This document shows, piece by piece, positions 48,101 through 56,182 of a DNA stretch of 64,000 nucleotides (positions are counted from its first letter, which is position 1; the number at the start of each line of letters is the position of its first letter). The stretch spans positions 80,531,501 through 80,595,500 of the forward strand of contig JAZHRO010000013.1 in the NCBI GenBank assembly GCA_037157565.1, written 5' to 3'. The DNA comes from Thalassia testudinum (Eukaryota; Streptophyta; Magnoliopsida; Alismatales; Hydrocharitaceae). The translations under genes were made by a program, and so were the position numbers. The notes beneath the pieces are model-generated. The model saw only the letters and a list, made by a program, of their open reading frames with translations. It was not told the DNA's origin and made no database searches.

Positions 48101-51100
48101 CTCGCCTTGGCAGTACCTTGTATTACTGCCTGTATCCTGGGTTCCCCCACCCTGTAACTTTGGCCAATTGACCTTTTAGAGTAAATATTTACCCTCCTAC
48201 TAAAAAAAACCTCCTACAGAAAAGCAAAAATTTTGAGGATCTCTATCTTTTAAGAGATGAAATAAGTGATTGTATGCAACCATAACGGTGAAAAATATAG
48301 CCAGTATACTGAACAAAGTAAAGAGTTTTAACAGCACCATGATAGTTACATATGACTAGAAAAAGAATGACCTTACTTGCGCAGTTCTTCAAGCACATGT
48401 ATTTGTAAAACTGTACTACAATGGAAAAAGGATGCAAGATGCCACAAGCAGAGCAAAGATAAAAACAATGGCAAAGTAAAGAAATAATGTTATGCAAACG
48501 AGTGGATCTAATTAAGAGTCAAGTTAAAGTTACATGAACCTCTGGACCTAAAGCCAGAAAACACACTTTTCAGCAGACTTAGAAATGAAACTTGTGTTCA
48601 CCTGAACATGATCAAGAACGCCATCTCCATTAATATCAGCATGAAGACCTCCTTCAGGGAGATGAAGCTGCGGCAAAAAGGTAACAAGATCAATCACAGC
48701 CTTAAAAGAAAAGGATGATGAAACCTACTAAGTTCAAACATTAAATAAATCAAATTAGCAAGGAGTCATACTGGTCATGTTGCAAAAATCCAAAACAGAA
48801 CAAAGACGGCTCTCTGTTTTACAATTCCCATTAAAATTGGTTACAGAGACCATGATTCATAAGAAAGACTATTTTCCTTGATTCTATGACAAAAAGTTTC
48901 AGGAAGAATATAGCAATGTTCCCTTGACATAGTAGATGGTGACAAGCAATAATGCAAATAAATATGGTAGATCACCGTGTACATTTTGATACATGAAGCA
49001 CCCCAAGAAACCAAAATAGGATCCAGGAACTATTTCACAGTATGTTACCAAGATTCACAGGACATCACATTCTACCATCCATATATCTAAAATAAATGGT
49101 AATTTTCGAAAATCTAAAAATAACTATTATCAAAGAACCTCATAAGGATTCTACTATCTTCAAATGATTATGGACAAGGCATGAGTTGTCCTTTGTAACT
49201 GAGATAATGGCCAAACCACACTCATTTCACTTAATCTGTCCATTGTGCTTGCAAGAACTTGGTTGATGCTATCTTGGACAGAGGAGTCACTCTAGCAAAT
49301 GAATCTTGAAAGGGAACCCAAGCTGCAACATGACAAACAACCTAAAGCAGGTCCCCACCACATCATGACGACCATGCAATTCTTAGGAAGTCTACAGGAA
49401 AAAGAACTCCTTAAACACCATCTATTTCATAACAAAGATTACCAATAGATCTTCATGAGAATGCCAGACTACAGTATAAACTCTAACTTGATGTATACTC
49501 TAGTTACAATTGGGGGACAGATGGGATTCACTTTTGGACGGATGATTGGACTGGCAATGGTGTACTTTCAGATCTCTACCCCAGATTATTTCCACTTGAA
49601 TGAAATCTCAATGCTTCTATGGCATCTTATTGGACTTCTGAGCCAGATGATAATGGTGGGGCCTGCACACCAGTGTTCTTGACCAACTTGCAGATGATTT
49701 TGTGAAGTTACAAGAAGATATTAACAGATACTGCTTGATGACTGGGGTGACTGACAAGCGGGAGTTGGAGGCTGGGTGCCACACGTGAAGACTTTGTATC
49801 GTGCATTGTTTGATAGCCTTCAAGACTGATGTTCACTTTGGAAGAGATATGAGGCTCTGTTGGAAGATAAAAATGCCTCTTACAATTAAGGTGTTTGCCT
49901 GGATTTTGAGAAGAGGCAGGTTATTGACCAAGAAGAGAAGGCAACGGCTTCTTAATACAAAGGACAATGCCTGTTCTGCCTAGCATGAGGAGGATAATAG
50001 GACATCACACTTTTTTTTTTTGCATGCCAATTTTTCCAACAGATTTGGAGGAGTATTGACTTCCAGTGGGTGGATTACTCAATGGAACCTGCTTTTTGCG
50101 GCTAATTGGCAGCAGCGAGAGAGGGATCCAGGACCTCGCTGCTATCAGCCCAAGTGGGGAAAAGCAAAACCTTTTGCAGTTTTGTGGCATTAGGGGTTCA
50201 GCAGAATGGTGTGGATTTTAGGGGAAAAAGAGACGCTGTTGATGGAGTTGTTTCTAAGGCCTTGGGCCTGATGGATTTATGGGAAAAAAATTTGTGATGC
50301 TGTACTGTAATTAACTTTGATAATGAAGCCTCTGGATGGTCACTAACTTGAGTGACTGTCCTTTCTCCTTTTAGGAAAAAAAAAGGAAGAGAATATAAAA
50401 AATACATCCTAAAATCAGATCATATAAGGCTTGAGGGGGAAGAGAAGGCCAACAAACAAAGAGAACATGAACACATCAATGAAGAATACCAGCAGCATAA
50501 AAACCAAGATATTGAACTTCGGTAAGAGTTTGTCAGCAACAAACCCTATCCACACAAGAACCAGAACCAAAGAGATTAGCGACTTAGACCTCCCCAAAAT
50601 GCTCGACTCTGCTTCTATATTGATTAAAAATCATAAAAATATAAAAGAAATCTGCAGCAAAAGATCTGGAGTTTACTGGTCCAATAATGGCAAAGCCACT
50701 GTACTCAAGAGAATAGTGAACGAACTGGCAGATAATTCTACTGTAATCTCCCAGGAAAGAAATCATAACCTCAGACAAGTCCTCATCCTAGATCATCTAG
50801 GAGTAACCCCAAGCACTAATTGGATCGGAAACAAGAGAATACCCAAAGACCCATGTAAGTCTATACCCACATACCCATCTAAATCTTACACAAACTCCTA
50901 CCTCCCTTAAACTGATAAGACATCACATTCTTCTAAATCTCTTCTGAGTGGGATTATTCTAAACTTCACTTCAATGTGAATCTCCTTCATAGACCCAGAA
51001 GGGGAATATCATCCCCTTCCAATCCCACTTGATTTGAAGAAAAATAGATCTCCTAGATTTAGGAGGCATGAGTGCCCCGCAAATACAATTTGATCATAGC

Positions 51101-51831
51101 CCACTGTACACAATTAGTTATTTATATAATCAATGTAATAGAGGTATCCATGTAGATAATTCCACTTAATGAGAGAAAAGGCTTGGTAGTTGCAAGTACA
51201 TATTTCTTGTAACATGAAATTTGTTTAATGGAATTAGTTCAGCTCATTGGACATTGTAGAGCTTGATGGTGCTCACAATTTCTTTGACATGTATATTTCT
51301 CAACTCAAATACTTAACCATCAACCAAATCAGAGCCAAATTTTGTTTAGTGGAATTAGTTCAGGTCATTGGACATTTTAGAGCATGATGGTGCTCATAAT
51401 TTCCTTGACATGTACATTTCTCAACTCAAATACTTAACCATCAACCAAATCAGAGACAAATATAATAAGCGTTGCCTTATCTCGCAGAAAATTGTCAGGA
51501 AACTACCATAATTGCATTTTTTTGAAAAGACCATAATTGCATTTTGATTCATACTCAATTGGAAATGCCCACTAACAAAAAAGAATGATTATATCAGGTT
51601 GGAAAAGATGCTGCAGATAGATCAATATGGCAAATTAAACATATAGATGGGGAAGCTGATCGAAATGCTTCACAATTTTACTAAATTTCAATAAATTAGG
51701 CCAACCTTGCATACAGTTCGTCCAGAAGCTAGATGCACAGCTTCTATCCCTTCTTTCTGGTGTGCAACAATCACATTCGGTACCCACCACAGTTGAGTAT
51801 AATTTGTTATTGTAGGAATGTAAGGGATTTT
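32607..51831 (-). CDS. NERD1: FG-GAP repeat-containing membrane protein NERD1, 3' part of gene (four exons)
   Basis: Exons on the minus strand: 51831-51706, 48667-48602, 33542-33243 and 33080-32607. All junctions are phase 0 with GT-AG, so they join in one open frame of about 321 codons ending at the stop at 32607. Plant NERD1 is a single-pass secretory-pathway protein with an extracytoplasmic FG-GAP/integrin-like propeller, needed for normal root growth and fertility in Arabidopsis. Seen here: NYTQLWWVPNVIVAHQKEGI; LHADINGDGVLDHVQ (a calcium-loop-like DxNxDGxxD); GSMEVLKPCYAVATSGVPVR; DDFSNDGLNDIILVTTNGVY (second propeller motif); a membrane segment (LFFSTLVGCLIVIIAGIFVS); and a short tail KGKPRPSSDYT. 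Introns are 3.0 kb, 15.1 kb and 162 bp. The earlier exons (N-terminal signal and propeller) are not found up to 53.7 kb. They lie beyond the window, unless the copy is truncated. Every recognised exon is undamaged. Confidence 0.92.
33243..33542 (-). CDS. NERD1: NERD1 internal exon (100 codons)
   Basis: Lies between a tag acceptor (33543-33545) and a GT donor (33242-33241). It encodes AVGGNGAEQTVVTGSMEVLK and ends IFLTNRGE, with strong similarity to the plant family throughout. Confidence 0.93.
34024..34059. repeat. (GA)n microsatellite
   Basis: An uninterrupted AG/GA dinucleotide run of about 36 bp in the 5' leader of the LINE. Confidence 0.97.
34090..34945 (+). pseudogene. LINE ORF1 (DUF4283 plus zinc knuckle)
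   Basis: DUF4283-type RNA-binding region at 34290-34620: GKRPYYRALTSFISNFW, YGLFMVEFSFEEDSSIDLQK, GPWLLFGAWLMVTCW, ILLWVKLLDLPLHL. A frameshift near 34630 moves into the frame that carries PLEVSYALPHGGVGTVKVSY and the zinc knuckle PPQCNHCCDFGHGSGKC (C-x2-C-x4-H-x4-C; about 34766-34816). ORF1 of plant LINEs binds the transcript and escorts it to the target. A TGA replaces a conserved tryptophan (ppositions about 34269). It is non-functional as it stands. Confidence 0.78.
35360..36100 (+). pseudogene. LINE endonuclease domain (first part of ORF2)
   Basis: This is an apurinic/apyrimidinic-type endonuclease (EEP fold) that nicks target DNA for target-primed reverse transcription. Blocks seen: LRSHDAHLTRLLETRV (35388-35440), GWSSIPNLDQAPYARILVVW, then after a frame change WTTLHTHKEL, GSWLAIGDFNAVKFHEDH (35721-35780, the GDFN motif), ALSWLNVMTREGHIASRID and SNHVALSALP (where most families have SDH). 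Two frame changes and several stops are present. Confidence 0.77.
36106..36148. repeat. (GT)n followed by 29 G
   Basis: GTGTGTGTGTGTGT runs into an uninterrupted run of 29 guanines (36120-36148) inside the LINE ORF2 region, right after the codons for FLDLVNT. The LINE frame resumes beyond it (NPLFQCIIKF, then KGALKKWE), so the run expanded within the element. Confidence 0.95.
36480..39058. mobile_element. Unassigned insertion sequence, LTR-like, non-coding
   Basis: This lies between the two LINE halves and left of the copia element. It holds no recognisable protein. Composition and short motifs (for example tgtcgcacccttttgagtcg at 37789) resemble LTRs of plant Ty3 elements, but no partner copy or boundary could be fixed. 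Frames of 60-97 codons at 38705-39075 show no known domain. Confidence 0.35.
39059..39165 (+). repeat. 5' LTR of the copia element, 3' end missing
   Basis: Matches the first roughly 95 bp of the 3' LTR, including a TATA-like tttatataaag at about 39133. After cctcta it diverges into pol sequence. The roughly 30 bp at the 3' end of the LTR (aaataaagttcatg to caaca) is absent, so the internal deletion removed the LTR end, the primer-binding site and everything up to the pol linker. Confidence 0.75.
39200..40907 (+). pseudogene. Copia reverse transcriptase and RNase H
   Basis: Blocks in order: FQDPSCTLAMEEEMATLQSH, GMWELVDPP, KARVVAKGYT, FETFSPIACLNSIRILLS, VHQLDIKNAFLYEDLEKKVY, MQQPPGFLS, LKKSIYGLKQSPRA, then the catalytic site at about 39945-39985, IVYVDILLTGSD. 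Copia enzymes read YVDD here, so exactly one aspartate codon is missing. RNase H follows: YSYADYAGTHEKRRSTT, SRSSAELEYRAV, MYYDNKATTFIANNPIFHKR, VDIFTKALSKKQLHSLC. Frame changes and stops are many. Confidence 0.85.
40908..41033 (+). repeat. 3' LTR of the copia element (126 bp)
   Basis: Starts TGTTGAGTTGG after the polypurine tract and ends CTCCCAACA. It contains a TATA-like tttatatataaagg and an aataaa signal near 41004, and is short for a copia LTR. Confidence 0.8.
41312..41826 (-). repeat. Left (3') LTR of the gag-only element
   Basis: 515 bp. It includes cttgagttggaaatattgtt, aaacatattttcctaaaatc and gccacgtggcccatctttat, all repeated in the right LTR. It holds a short local duplication (aagatcttatctct twice, about 41585-41617) not present in the right copy, plus about 30 bp more near 41770-41800. 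Confidence 0.88.
41900..42898 (-). pseudogene. Copia-type gag with intact zinc knuckle
   Basis: Starts at ATG 42898 (MAESITIIEEAM). The gag core follows: IKLSGASNYALWVHAFKIFV, NYVVKNWLMNSMN, then after a stop IWTTLQKRYARISDNARVI and LTKYYEKMEALFEELEIYEP. The zinc knuckle CQHCGRNNHPEDKC lies at 42164-42123 in another frame, so one frame change falls shortly before it. The region after it (FAIDLLKEKIESLAL, about 41880-41950) is the usual helical tail. Two in-frame stops (about 42598 and 42508) interrupt the core. Gag would bind RNA and form particles. This copy is slightly damaged rather than heavily decayed. Confidence 0.75.
43027..43489 (-). repeat. Right (5') LTR of the gag-only element
   Basis: 463 bp. 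It has the same termini as the left LTR. A TATA-like word on the minus strand could come from ctctatatagtctt (near 43265-43275). Confidence 0.88.
43490..44970. other. Remainder of insertion block, no recognised product
   Basis: Positions 43490-43790 continue the LTR-like sequence interrupted by the gag-only element (aggttctcttttatagaggg, ctgccacgtggcac). Positions 43800-44900 hold overlapping open frames on both strands, for example ALCDDVAWIKRTCKSVDRRV on minus at about 44100, that I do not recognise. The boundary with the resumed LINE lies somewhere before 44971. Confidence 0.35.
44317..44345. repeat. Poly-C tract (22 C, then gccccc)
   Basis: A run of 22 cytosines at 44317-44338 followed by gccccc. 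On the minus strand it is a long G run. Confidence 0.95.
44979..45419. mobile_element. hAT-type MITE, 441 bp, perfect 8-bp duplication CCTTACAC
   Basis: Starts CAAGGTTTGAAATATTGCG and ends CGATATTTAAAACCTTG, an inverted pair. Flanks 44971-44978 and 45420-45427 are both CCTTACAC. The interior has many gatatatcg/cgatatcg words, the subterminal motif repetition that hAT transposases bind. It lies in the LINE ORF2, just before the codons for LRREDYW. Confidence 0.9.
45428..46255 (+). pseudogene. LINE reverse transcriptase, N-terminal half
   Basis: REDYWIPRSKVDWLKLGDRS and AKFFSTATRIRQQKC (45437-45535) precede the RT. Then NKAPGPDGFNVHFF (45772-45815, the GPDG motif), HTFLTLIPKGNSVSSLSNFK, YKCISKILVEGLNSIMP, PNQGAFIKGR (46048-46077) and CIKVDTSKAFDLFRRDFIF (46139-46195, first catalytic Asp). 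Stops and frame changes are interspersed. Sequence from about 46255 to 46740 does not fit the RT and is probably a further small insertion or scrambled segment. Confidence 0.75.
46256..46740. other. Probable insertion within the LINE RT, type unresolved
   Basis: It interrupts the LINE between the VDTSKAF and (FPND)LLI blocks. It has an AT-rich left part and a part rich in agcaacaac-type words at 46490-46650. gagtagtcgag near the left and gagtagtcagg near the right are direct, not inverted. No clean terminal repeat was found. Confidence 0.35.
46775..48050 (+). pseudogene. LINE ORF2 C-terminal part: RT end, zf-RVT, tail
   Basis: GGVHIPSYLLFPNDLLICTQ (about 46818-46878) stands where LINEs have FADD, so the catalytic motif is read PND. 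Then follow LKVLEDRVKEFLVGWRRKTL, RLAANFIWN (47245-47280), NSWKWSLNMQGEFSPIKVWD (47540-47600), CTWLVAQDRLLTHDKLQRWG (zf-RVT, about 47670-47735) and ASIWTIWKECNDMVHS (47942-47990). The last open frame ends at a TAA near 48050. Three or more frame changes occur. Confidence 0.76.
48216..48601. other. Rest of the NERD1 intron
   Basis: Ancestral intron sequence between the LINE 3' end and the 22-codon NERD1 exon. No separate feature is seen. Confidence 0.4.
48602..48667 (-). CDS. NERD1: NERD1 internal exon (22 codons) with DINGDGVLD loop
   Basis: A 66-nt exon after GCAG (48668-48671) and before GTGAAC, too short for most open-frame lists. It encodes LHLPEGGLHADINGDGVLD followed by HVQ. The loop resembles the FG-GAP calcium-binding motif. 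It is the upstream anchor of the 15-kb intron. Confidence 0.92.
49440..50385 (+). mobile_element. LINE 3' fragment in NERD1 intron
   Basis: A plus frame reads DGIHFWTDDWTGNGVLSDLY and PRLFPLE (about 49519-49600), then LCWKIKMPLTIKVFAWILRR and GRLLTKKRRQRLL (49855-49960), matching the segment from the RT tail through the zf-RVT domain. HFFFLHANFSNRFG (about 50008-50050) is the H..F..C-like end. An A-rich tract follows at 50374-50385. It is 5'-truncated, with shifts. Confidence 0.62.
50386..51217. other. Intronic sequence with unexplained open frames
   Basis: A plus open frame of 159 codons (50431-50910, lysine/asparagine rich) overlaps minus frames with hydrophobic stretches (for example LVFMLLVFFIDVFMFSLFVG at about 50430-50500). 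Neither matches a family I recognise. It is probably part of a mobile element or chance openness. Confidence 0.3.
51221..51462. repeat. Tandem duplication, period 121 bp, two copies
   Basis: Copy 1 is 51221-51341 and copy 2 is 51342-51462. Both run from ttgttta(a/g)tggaattagttca through ctcattggaca/gtcattggaca to aaccatcaaccaaatcagag. About ten substitutions separate them. It lies in the NERD1 intron, close to the exon at 51706. Confidence 0.9.
51706..51831 (-). CDS. NERD1: NERD1 exon (42 codons), most upstream one visible
   Basis: Begins after TTTCAG (51832-51837) with KIPYIPTITNYTQLWWVPN and ends GRTVCK before GT at 51705-51704. It is in frame with the next exon (K|LHLPEGG). The exons that should precede it are not seen. 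Confidence 0.92.
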
Positions 51832-53720
51832 CTGAAAGCACCAAATATATATTAAACCAAAAAGATTAGATAGAAAACAAGGAACATGTCAACAGCTAAC
51901 TGCAAACAAGACTAAAATTCTAGATAATAATAGAGAAAAAAAAGAGTGGTCCAAATTAACTTCTAGTATAAAAAAATTGAGTGGGAAATAAAAGATAGCA
52001 ATATAGAAAATTAACCTGCAAATCAAGATACCGCAATAACACATGAAGTAATGACAACTAGAAAGTAATCATTGAAAGTGATTTTCAATTAACACTGAAG
52101 TAGACGACAAGTTCCTTTCGAGCTGGGTGCATTTGGCTCAAAGGAAAGATGGGTGTTGCAAATTGAATCAATATAAGAGTGGAATAGGTAGAGGAATAGG
52201 AGAGTACATCCCTTTTTAGCATTTGTATACTTAAAAAAGGAATGGATGGTCACCAAAAGCATCCCTATACTACACACTTGGCTCTCTTAGAAATGAAAAT
52301 AGCTTAACACTAAGATCGTCTACACTTTTGGTATCTATTGGATTGGAATTTAGGACTATTTTGTGCTTGCCTCTTTTCATTTTTGAGAGGAACATATACA
52401 CTTTTAAAGCAATATAAATTTCTTATAAATATGAAACAGCATCATAAAAAGGGATCCTTTCTAGAGGGAACTATTTTGGAAATAAAATAATGAGCATAAG
52501 AACACTAATTTGTGTGGTACGAGAATACATGTCTACTTATTCCAGGTAAAGGGTTATGTTAATTTGCATGAGATACAAACCAAAAGGATTCAAGCAGTCC
52601 TGGCACACAGCAAACTGCTCCGTAGGGGGATCTAACAAACAACCAGCACATTATAAAGGCTGCCGTTTACCCTTTCTTTTCTCTGTTTTTTTAAAAAAAG
52701 AAAGGAAGAAAGATCTGGGCGTTGCCTGAATATCAGTACTTGACTCTGTTTTTAAAGAACTCACGTAATCAAAAATAAAAACTACGCACTAGTCCACCAA
52801 CATCTCTAATATAATCCACACATTCAGATATCTAGAAATTGAATGTTGATATGTAGCTTATAGGCACTTAATGGGAATCTATAATGAAGCAAGAAAATTT
52901 CCACCTCTAGGGGTTACTAAAACCACTCTGTGGCTTCGAGTTGTGGAGAAAAAAAAATACCATCATTCAAAGCCTTTTTAATGGGAATTAGCTCTCATCC
53001 ATGAAGGCAACTCAATGCAACAACATGCTGCCATCAAAAGAAAACAATCCACTAGACAAATCCAAATACGTGGAGAAAGCATCAGTTTATCAAAAGTATA
53101 ACATTGGGGAACTCTGCCCTTCTTATGTCCAGACATAATTGCAAGTTGCAGATGTTTTCATAAGACATTATACTGATTTTGAGTAATACACTGCAATCCA
53201 CAAAGAACAGATCTATGGTCTCCTATTCCATGACAGAGATTTTGAAAGGTATGGGATAATGAAATCTCTAGAATGTAATTTTAATTGCCAGCATTTCAAC
53301 AAAACTTTGGCCATGCCGACCATTTTCAATAGCTCCACATACAATTTTTCTCCAAACCTTGCTGCATGCCACACAATTTCAACAATTCTTTTCATAAGCA
53401 TTAAATTTCCATTGTCCGTACATTTTCAGGCAAATGCAAGAAATTAACCAGTACGCTACATAAAGTTTGAATTTTTCTTAGGCATATCTATTTGTGAAAT
53501 ATTTAGAGAAATATTACTTTTAGTATATAAAACATCAAAAAAGCACTTAACTAAGTTTAGAGAAACACCTAGGCATTTGCGTAACACCAAAGAATTCCAT
53601 AATGCAGATTATGTATCATGTATACAACTAAACAATCATTTAAACCCCCCACTTTGAAGGAATTTAGAGTTGTATCAATTTATGTATTTGGCAATCAATG
53701 AAACTATAATCATGAACCTG
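51832..53720. other. Intron or flank upstream of the visible NERD1 exons
   Basis: No NERD1 exon was recognised here on the minus strand. Short open frames at 52089-52277 and 53213-53401 show no family match. AT rich. Confidence 0.4.
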
Positions 53721-54043
53721 GATGGAGAATGCAAGAGCAAGGGGTACGGGGGAGAGTGAGGCAGGCGAGGGGGATTGGTGGGGAGACAAGGGAGGAGGTG
53801 GAGAGTGGACCTTAGTAGAGGGGTAGTGTCGGAGGTGTTAGATGGGAAAATCAGTGTTGAGAACGGGTGGAGGGGAGCCCTACTTCAAGTGCCTCGGCAA
53901 TGGCCACTAGGTGAAGGAGTGTAGGGAGCCTATGCGGTGTTGGAGTTGTAGACACTTTGGTTACCAGTCGTCGCGCTGTGTGGAGCTGCAGAGGTGAGGA
54001 GGGTTGGTGGGGCATGGCATCCTCTACCACCATTGCTACCAAT

Positions 54044-54714
54044 TAGGGATGCAAGTTTTGGTAAATCCGACCTGAACCTGACTAAGTTCAAGTACGAACT
54101 TTATCCAAAAAACCCGACCGATTGGGTATGGGTATGGATCTATAACCGATTAACTAACCTGAGTATCTAAATAAAATCCCCATTTACCCGAGATATATAA
54201 GTCTCACCCTAAGTCTCTCATTCCCCTAACCCTAATCTCTCTCATGATTCCCTCCATGATTTTGACAATTGAGAGTACATCTGAAGTTTCCATTGAACAT
54301 TTATTTCAGAGATGAAAATCTTTTTGTTTGAAATGTACTTGTATTTTATCTTTCTCTGTATTTTTTTATTTTTTGTTTTTCATGCATTTCCCTTGAAGGG
54401 CTCTTTTTATAATATTTTTAGTAGGGATCAATAATTTGACTAGCTCAAGCTCCAATGTTTCAGGTTTGTTAAAAATAAACAATTACCGAATTATGTATAG
54501 ATTTTTTGGCTTCTTTAACTCTAATTTAGGTATGATTTGATCGTAAGATCATTTGATGGGTAAATGGATACCCGATGGATAGGATGGGTATGAGTATAGG
54601 TTTGGATTTTTGTACCCAATGGGCAAATGGGTAGGGTATGAGTATGGATTTTGTAAATGGGTATGGGTATGAGTTTAGCCAAACCTAACCCAACCTGACC
54701 CGTTTGCATCCTTA
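54044..54714. mobile_element. hAT-type MITE, 671 bp
   Basis: Starts TAGGGATGCAAG and ends CGTTTGCATCCTTA, an inverted pair (TAGGGATGCAA against TAAGGATGCAA). Flanks ctaccaat (54036-54043) and ccgccaac (54715-54722) match at 5 of 8 positions, with only transitions. The interior carries many gggtatggg/ggatgggtatg words, typical subterminal repetition. No coding region. It lies inside the LINE ORF1. Confidence 0.72.
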
Positions 54715-55138
54715 CCGCCAACCACACCTATTGTGGAAGTTGGTGCACCATGGACAAGGTCTTTGGCCACTTTGGGGGCATCCTTAAACATGGCCCTGAT
54801 TAGGGATGCAGTTTGCAGCGCCATGTCACCAAGGGTCATGGAGCAAAGCTTCAAGGGATGATTAGTTGGAGGTCATCCCATAGTTGTGAATATTGGGGCA
54901 GGGAAGTTGCTCCTCACCGGCCTACTTCCTAGGGACAGGGAGATGCTTTGCTTCTCGAAGATGGAGGTTGGAGGAGCTTGGTTGCGACTAAGGACGACAT
55001 GCGCTCATGATGGGGCGACAAGCGAGCAGCCTCCGTGGAGGGTGTCAATTGTAGTAAGGATGGAGGAGATCCCACTAAGGCTTCGAACGAGGGAGGTGGC
55101 AACGGCAATTGTCTCGTCCTTTGTGACAATGAGGGCTT

Positions 55139-55172
55139 GGGGGGGGGGGGGGGGGGGTGGTGGTGGTGGTTG
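55139..55172. repeat. 19 G followed by (TGG)n
   Basis: G run 55139-55157, then tggtggtggtggt. It lies within the LINE ORF1 remnant and has G-quadruplex-forming potential on the plus strand. Confidence 0.95.
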
Positions 55173-56182
55173 GGGCTGCCTACGATGGATTCAAGGTAGG
55201 TGGTGGCAACGATGGACTTAAGGATGGGGACTAGCCTCCCGATGAAGGTGGTCCTCCACTACGGTGGCTCGTCGTGGCTAGTGTTGTGCGTCAAGGAGTG
55301 TGACTCAAGTTAGAGAAGGGGTGTCACGTATGCCCACGCAGTGGTTGAAGGCAGTGTGACCCAATCAAACTGTGGCAGTGGGGTGGTGATGCCGTTGAGG
55401 GGCACTAGGGTTTGTAAACCCAAATGCTGCGTGGTCGTTGGTGGGATGGGGCTAACGTGGTAGCGACTATTGCAGATTTCTCGAGGGGAGGGGGGTTACT
55501 ATATCAGCCACCTGATGTGGACCGTAAGTCGAAGGCGCTCGTTTTAGTGAAACGAGGGGGAGTGATTGGAGTTCGCAAGATTGCGACTAAAATTACGGAG
55601 GAGACGAACGGGCGTGGTGAAACTAATGCGGGAGCAGCATCTGAGGCCACATGTGACCTAATGGTGGGAGCTGATTATGAATCTGGGTCCAACTCAGTTA
55701 ATCAAATGCAATAGACCAGTCCTATTACCCATGGCGAGGCCTTTGTACGTGACTCCCCCCCAAACCGCGATAGGTTTAGGGCGACTGGCCTCAGGAGGAG
55801 TTCAGTGCAGCGAGGAGGGCCACTTTTTGCAATGAAAAGCGAGATGACAAGGTGCAACAAGGAGATGGAGAGGTCATGAAGGGAGTCCAGTAGGGAGTGG
55901 CTTCGAGGTGAACCATGGGGACCAAATGCGGTGGGGATGGATGCTTCTGAGATTTTGCACTAGAGGGGGGTGAATAGTGCGGCATAAAAAAATTTAATAC
56001 AAATAAAGCAACAACATAACTATACACCACAATGAGACAAGTATTTTTAGGTGGAAACCCAACCTGGGTAAAAACCACCGCCTAAGTCACCCCGAAATAC
56101 GATCCTGATTTCTCGATCAACCTAGTTGATCAAATCCACTAATGTATCACTTAAATGAGGGTGATACAACCTCGATTACAAC

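Larger units (their letters stand above)
33980..48215 (+). mobile_element. LINE in the NERD1 intron, antisense to the gene, split by later insertions
   Basis: A plus-strand L1-type LINE with ORF1 at about 34090-34940, endonuclease at about 35360-36100, and reverse transcriptase to C-terminus at about 44971-48050. Its two halves are separated by roughly 8.5 kb (about 36480-44970) of other elements. The 3' end is near 48215 (ctaaaaaaaacc). The protein halves fit together: the first ends past CPSFLDLVNT and a weak linker, and the second resumes at LRREDYWIPRSKVDWLKLGD, as in intact plant LINE ORF2. Without this insertion the NERD1 intron would be under 1 kb. Frameshifts, stops and a changed catalytic motif show it is dead. 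The exact 5' end and target duplication were not found. Confidence 0.8.
53860..55950 (+). pseudogene. LINE ORF1 remnant with paired zinc knuckles
   Basis: A zinc-knuckle pair at about 53878-53990 reads YFKCLGNGH-stop-VKEC and then CWSCRHFGYQSSRC. The first cysteine of the first knuckle is tyrosine and the histidine of the second is tyrosine. The remainder is glycine- and arginine-rich, with a frame at 54886-55221 and another at 55424-55714 (VDRKSKALVLVKRGGVIGV). The C-terminal end is beyond the LTR-like insertion (58810-59180). Both knuckles are damaged, so it is not functional. Confidence 0.55.
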
